Assembly (NCBI GenBank): GCA_964414585.1
Contig: CAYPXR010000001.1
Coordinates: 33,141-97,140 of the forward strand
Length of the DNA: 64,000 nt
Source: DATEMU01 sp964414585
GTDB lineage: Bacteria > Planctomycetota > Phycisphaerae > UBA1845 > UTPLA1
Reading direction: 5' to 3'
In this document: one piece after another, positions 60,595 to 64,000 of the stretch
Position numbering within the stretch: the first letter of the stretch is position 1
Layout: every line of letters begins with the position of its first letter
Translations under genes and position numbers: made by a program
Notes under the pieces: model-generated
The model's database searches: none
Told to the model about the DNA's origin: nothing
The model's input: the letters and a program-made list of their open reading frames with translations, nothing else

Positions 60595-62499
60595 GTGGAA
60601 TTACCCCGACGCAAACCAGACGACGTCTACCTTCCCGACGGCGAATTCACCGCCATCCTCGAACGACTTCGAAAGCGCACGGATGCGCATGACCTGAACA
60701 TCTGCATCCCCTACGCCTTCGACTTCCGCACGCGGATGCTCCCCTACTGGTACGCCGACAAGCGGATGGCCCCCTGCTCCGTGCGCACCCTCGCCGACTG
60801 CCTCGACGCCGCCGGTTTCAAGAACGTCCGCGTCGTCCTCCAGCAATGGACCCCCAACTTCAAGCCCAGCAAGGCCCGGCTCAACGGCCGCCCGCTCGAC
60901 ATCCTCATGGTTTCCGCCATGCAGGTCCACGCCGAGCCCGCCTACGACATGGTCCGCGACGCCCTCAACATAGGCGCGAGCCGCCCGCTCATCCTCGCCG
61001 GCGGTCCCAAGGCCATCTACGAACCCGTCGATTACTTCGACCTCGGCCCCGGCCCCGGTGTCCATGCCGATTGCGTCTCCACCGGCGAGGCCTACGTCTT
61101 CCTGCAACTACTCGAACGCCTCCTCGACAACCGCGCGGCGGGCGAGTCGATGCTCTCCGTCTACAACCGCACCCGCGACGAAGGCGGTCTCGACGACATC
61201 CCCGGCCTCGTCTACCTGCCGAAAGACGTGCTCGACGACGAAGCGGCAATGCCGCGCGACCGAGTCCGCCTCTACGCCATCAACACCGGCGTCCAGCGCC
61301 TGCTCCGCAACCTCGACGAAATGCCCATGCCCGACGCAGGCTATCGCCTCATCGAGCCGCCGCACCGACGCAAGACCCTCGCCGCGCAGCCCTACCCCGC
61401 CCACAAGGTCGGCAAGCTCTCCGTCGTCTCCTCGCTCATCTGCACCCAGGGCTGCAAGTTCGCCTGCACCTACTGCCCCATCCCCGCGGTCAATCAGCGC
61501 ACCTGGCGCTACAAGAGCCCGAAGCGTTTCGCCGCCGAGATCAAGCACATTTACGAAAACTTCGGCATCCACCAGTTCTTCGGCACCGACGACAACTTCT
61601 TCAACAGCCGCCAGACCGTCGTCGACCTGATGACCGAGATGGCCAACACCAAGATCCGCGGCAAGCCCATGGGCGAAGTCATCAGCTTCTTCACCGAGGC
61701 GACCGAGTTTGACGTCCATAAGAACCTGGACATCCTCCCCCTCTGCCGCAAGGCCGGTCTGCGCGCGATCTGGTTCGGCATCGAGGACATCACCGCCGAA
61801 CTCGTCAACAAGGGCCAGACGCCCGGCAAGACGACGATCGTCTACGAAGCCCTGCGCGATCTCGGCATCGAGCCGATGGCCATGATGATCCACAACGACG
61901 ACCAGCCCCTTCGCTCGCCCAAGGACGACCTCAAGGGTCTCGTCAATCAGGCCCGCTACATGTTCGAAAAGGGCGCCGTCTCCTATCAGTGCACCTACCT
62001 CGGCCCGGCCGTCGGCACGCTCGACTTCGAGCCCGCCGCAAAGTCGAAGGTGATCTTCAAGTCCGTCGGGGGCAAGCCGATCCCCCAGGCCTATCAGGAC
62101 GGCAACCACGTCGCCGCGAGCAAGCACCCGCGCCCGTGGGAGCGCCAGATGAACGTCCTCCGCGGCTACGCGACCTTCTACAACCCGATGAACACCTTGC
62201 GCATCCTCGCCAACTGGCGCAACGACAAGCTCTCCGCCCGCCGCCTGCTCTTCCAGGTCGTCGGTCAGATCGGCATCCTCATGACTTTCCCCCCGTTCCT
62301 CGCCTGGTCGCGCAAACTCAAACGCGGCCCCATCGAAATGTGGGACGGTCTCCAGCCCGCCCGCATCCCCATGGTCGCCCCGGCGACCGGCGAACAGTTG
62401 AACTGGGCGATCGAACACTTGCCGGATGAGTCATTGACCCCAACCATCCGCCGCGCGCCGCTCGTTAGCAATCTCGATCGCGAACTTGTCCCCGCTTGA
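60595..62499 (+). CDS. B12-binding/radical SAM domain protein
   Basis: A 634-residue radical SAM enzyme. The N-terminal half (about 1-260) is like a B12-binding domain (LDILMVSAMQVHAEPAYDMVR, LILAGGPKAIYEPVD). The [4Fe-4S]-binding motif is ICTQGCKFACTYCPIP, with CxxxCxxC near residue 285. The rest resembles the family C-terminal domain. The start is GTG 60595 with GGAG upstream. The natural substrate is unknown; candidates in this family act on lipids, tetrapyrroles or peptides. It is probably a single-gene unit, as a hairpin follows its stop. Confidence 0.85.
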   Translation: MELPRRKPDDVYLPDGEFTAILERLRKRTDAHDLNICIPYAFDFRTRMLPYWYADKRMAPCSVRTLADCLDAAGFKNVRVVLQQWTPNFKPSKARLNGRPLDILMVSAMQVHAEPAYDMVRDALNIGASRPLILAGGPKAIYEPVDYFDLGPGPGVHADCVSTGEAYVFLQLLERLLDNRAAGESMLSVYNRTRDEGGLDDIPGLVYLPKDVLDDEAAMPRDRVRLYAINTGVQRLLRNLDEMPMPDAGYRLIEPPHRRKTLAAQPYPAHKVGKLSVVSSLICTQGCKFACTYCPIPAVNQRTWRYKSPKRFAAEIKHIYENFGIHQFFGTDDNFFNSRQTVVDLMTEMANTKIRGKPMGEVISFFTEATEFDVHKNLDILPLCRKAGLRAIWFGIEDITAELVNKGQTPGKTTIVYEALRDLGIEPMAMMIHNDDQPLRSPKDDLKGLVNQARYMFEKGAVSYQCTYLGPAVGTLDFEPAAKSKVIFKSVGGKPIPQAYQDGNHVAASKHPRPWERQMNVLRGYATFYNPMNTLRILANWRNDKLSARRLLFQVVGQIGILMTFPPFLAWSRKLKRGPIEMWDGLQPARIPMVAPATGEQLNWAIEHLPDESLTPTIRRAPLVSNLDRELVPA

Positions 62500-62511
62500 T
62501 CGGTACGGCGA

Positions 62512-62531
62512 GGCCCCGCTCTGTCGGGGCC
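62512..62531. terminator. GC-rich hairpin after the radical SAM gene
   Basis: GGCCCCG (62512-62518) and CGGGGCC (62525-62531) form a perfect 7-bp stem with a 6-nt loop, 13 bases after the stop. No T-tract follows. Confidence 0.45.
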
Positions 62532-62694
62532 GACGCCCCAATCTGAACCGCGACTGTAAACGAGCGGCACTCTGATCCGAGCCCCAAGCGCAAGCGCGTG
62601 GGTTTCGAACGGAAAAACGATGGCAAATTGAAGCACAGATCGACGACCCCCTGATCGTCGTTCCCAGGATGAGCGGATCGCGGCGGAGCCTCGG

Positions 62695-62801
62695 CTAGAG
62701 CGATTCCCGGGTGAATGGATGATCGAGCGCAATTTGATGGCTCCGCTCCGCTTTCTTACGGGCGCGGTTCGGATCGGCCACTGATCCGGGAATCGCTCTA
62801 G
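62695..62801. mobile_element. 107-bp MITE with TA-flanked inverted repeats
   Basis: A perfect 16-bp inverted repeat (CTAGAGCGATTCCCGG, 62695-62710; complement at 62786-62801) bounds 107 bp that code for nothing. Counting inward from the TA dinucleotides gives terminal repeats GAGCGATTCCCGG, and similarity extends imperfectly for about 27 bp. TA at both edges suits the TA target duplication of IS630/Tc1-mariner elements, so this looks like a non-autonomous derivative. No transposase lies in the window. Confidence 0.65.
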
Positions 62802-62839
62802 CTGCTCCAAGCGTGCCGTCTGGCGCGAAAACAGAGCCT

Positions 62840-62980
62840 GTGGAAGTTCACCTAGCCCGGCAAGGTCGCCGCCCCCTGGCCGTCGTCGGCGTCGTCGAAA
62901 ACGGCGCGGTGCGCCCTCTGGATGCGAGCTTCCACCTCCCCGAAAATTCGCGAGTCATCATCGTCGCCTCGGAAGAATAA
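62840..62980 (+). CDS. Small antitoxin-like ORF (DUF104/AF2212-like)
   Basis: A 46-residue frame (GTG 62840, or 55 residues from GTG 62813) with the pattern VVGVVENGAVRPLDASFHLPENSRVIIV. This resembles short antitoxin-type proteins with a VENG-plus-P-LPEG beta-hairpin. No ribosome-binding site and no adjacent toxin gene are seen. It lies immediately downstream of the MITE, which may have replaced its upstream region. Confidence 0.4.
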   Translation: MEVHLARQGRRPLAVVGVVENGAVRPLDASFHLPENSRVIIVASEE

Positions 62981-63080
62981 ATCGCTCTCATTCCCCTCGC
63001 CTAACCCCAACACCCTAAAGCCACCAGCAAGACTTCACGCCGTGGCAAGTACCTCCGACCAATAACAGAGGTTCATGCTG

Positions 63081-63662
63081 CTAGTCTTGATCTCCGTCGG
63101 GCTGCGAAGAAGCTAGTTTCGGTTCATCTGGGAAAATGTCGGCCCATCGATCGCGAAGCACCAGATCTGTCAAGGGTTTATGCGCATTGCTCGTCAAAGT
63201 GGCCGAGCCTTGAAGATGGTAATCATATTCCACATCCACAACTTGGTCGCTCTGCTCACATGAAGCCATTTCTAGGCGAGAGGATTCCGGCTCAGCACCG
63301 GGTGCAAGATCGAGAACCTCGCGCGGAAATAGCGGAAAGGGAGATGGCGAAATTGAAACGGATACATTCAATTTGACCAGAAAAAAAAGTGGGATGCCAA
63401 CAGTCCCAGCCTTTTCAAGAGTATAGCCCAGTCTTGTTATTTGAACTTGGATGTCTTGTAGCTCAAGACTCTCGATCCGTTTGATGGTTGCGAATGTGAT
63501 TGTTAGAGCCCCAAACGGATTTTTCTTGGCTGCTTCTTTGAGGGAACTTGTCGCTATCTTTCGACCGCGAATCCATTCGAGAATCATTTCCTTGTGATCT
63601 AGCAAGAACTCGCGGGCAAGATTTGTTTCACGCTCACGTAGCGCCTTGTTAGTGTCATCCAA
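63081..63662 (-). CDS. Hypothetical protein, 5' end probably lost to an IS
   Basis: A 193-residue frame (from TTG 63662) with no family recognised. It has a charged helical N-terminus (TNKALRERETNLAREFLLDHKEM), a region of mixed strands (residues 60-120) and an acidic tail. The base composition is richer in A/T than the rest of the window. The frame stays open further upstream to the IS3 boundary at about 63701 with no start codon there, so the original 5' end has probably been cut off and the gene is a remnant. Confidence 0.5.
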   Translation of the reverse strand: MDDTNKALRERETNLAREFLLDHKEMILEWIRGRKIATSSLKEAAKKNPFGALTITFATIKRIESLELQDIQVQITRLGYTLEKAGTVGIPLFFLVKLNVSVSISPSPFPLFPREVLDLAPGAEPESSRLEMASCEQSDQVVDVEYDYHLQGSATLTSNAHKPLTDLVLRDRWADIFPDEPKLASSQPDGDQD

Positions 63663-63701
63663 TGATCTTTCAATTCTCTCGGAGATGTCTGGAGTTCCCC
63701 A

Positions 63702-64000
63702 TGTTAAGTGGACACATGGTTTAGAGAATCATGCCGCGGCCTCGTAATCGGCTGGGCTCCGATAGCCCAGGCTCGAGTGCAGCCGCTGGCGATTATAGAA
63801 CACCTCGATCCATTCAAAAATCGCTTTGCGGGCCTCATCCCGCGTGGCATACCGAGCTCCGTGGACCAGTTCACCTTTCAACGTCGCGTAGAAGCTTTCC
63901 ATCACGGCGTTGTCATAGACCTCGCCCCGGCGGCTCATGCTGCAGACGATGCCATGCGCCGCCAGCATCTGTTGAAACGCGCCGCTCGCGTACTGGCTGC
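63702..64000 (-). mobile_element. IS3-family insertion sequence, 3' end (continues past window)
   Basis: The end of an IS3-family element, marked by the C-terminal transposase gene at 63729 and, just beyond it, by a boundary where TGTTAAGTGGACAC begins at 63702. Elements of this family have TG...CA ends. The other end lies outside the window, so neither the target duplication nor the whole length can be seen. Confidence 0.65.
63729..64000 (-). CDS. IS3-family transposase OrfB, C-terminal part
   Basis: The frame is open to the window edge. It contains the end of a DDE integrase core: SQYASGAFQQMLAAHGI, SMSRRGEVYDNAVMESFYATLKGE with the catalytic Glu in VMESF, and the family signature EWIEVFYNRQRLHSSLGYRSPADYE. 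In the intact element it is made from OrfAB by a frameshift; OrfA is beyond the edge. Confidence 0.92.
   Translation of the reverse strand, partial: SQYASGAFQQMLAAHGIVCSMSRRGEVYDNAVMESFYATLKGELVHGARYATRDEARKAIFEWIEVFYNRQRLHSSLGYRSPADYEAAA

Overview
The window looks like a chromosomal segment of a planctomycete, probably Phycisphaerae-like. The evidence is high-GC coding DNA, several small proteins with the C-x2-C-x-Y-x-L-x-G...CPxCG zinc ribbon common in that phylum, a DUF6677 protein, secreted DUF11, DUF1573 and PKD proteins, an ECF sigma/anti-sigma pair, and four tRNA genes without an encoded CCA end. Most of it is ordinary housekeeping and accessory genes in short operons. Phage genes and CRISPR arrays were not seen.

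Layout. 1-5400: the end of an Hsp20 gene, two paralogous secreted DUF11 proteins and a MORN-like membrane protein. 5400-9200: an SdhB gene, then an ArsR-SRPBCC-SRPBCC-membrane protein-GNAT-DUF1801 operon read leftward from a recognisable, apparently leaderless promoter with two operator copies. 9400-13700: an AraC/YqhC-like regulator divergent from an alcohol dehydrogenase-SDR-hydrolase operon. 13700-21400: tRNA-Pro, a MoaD-like carrier, two VOC proteins, an ankyrin protein, a BNR-repeat protein, a divergent alpha-oxoamine synthase, a STAS protein, a C2H2/AT-hook protein and tRNA-Cys. 21900-28400: an astacin protease, an RlmN-type radical SAM enzyme without the N-terminal domain, MurD, PurD and tRNA-Gly. 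28400-31700: DinB and a second ArsR-SRPBCC-SRPBCC cassette. 31700-36200: asnA behind a sigma54 promoter, proS and a nucleotidyltransferase. 36200-43700: a secretin-N-like protein, anti-sigma factor, ECF sigma, YbjQ, EF-P, an S41 peptidase, PilT, a NifU-like protein and an esterase. 43800-52300: GT2, DUF547, then thiolase, 3-hydroxyacyl-CoA dehydrogenase and three crotonases forming a beta-oxidation or aromatic-CoA cluster, followed by HPF, EthD and a thioesterase. 52300-62500: NadE, tRNA-Glu, FmdB, DUF6677, DUF1573, a PKD-IPT-cyclophilin fusion, Rpe, an RGG-type RRM protein and a B12/radical SAM protein. 62600-64000: a 107-bp MITE, a small antitoxin-like ORF, a gene cut by an IS3-family element, and that element running off the edge.

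The most interesting candidate is at 58305-58677. A sigma54 -24/-12 promoter lies in a long gene-free stretch. It is preceded at enhancer distance by four CCCAAT-type motifs and followed about 180 nt later by a strong intrinsic terminator on the same strand. This predicts a sigma54-controlled small RNA with four hairpins. A second sigma54 promoter precedes asnA, so nitrogen or another enhancer-binding-protein signal may link the two. The two ArsR-SRPBCC cassettes are also worth a look, because both have palindromes built into their core promoters and little or no 5' leader.
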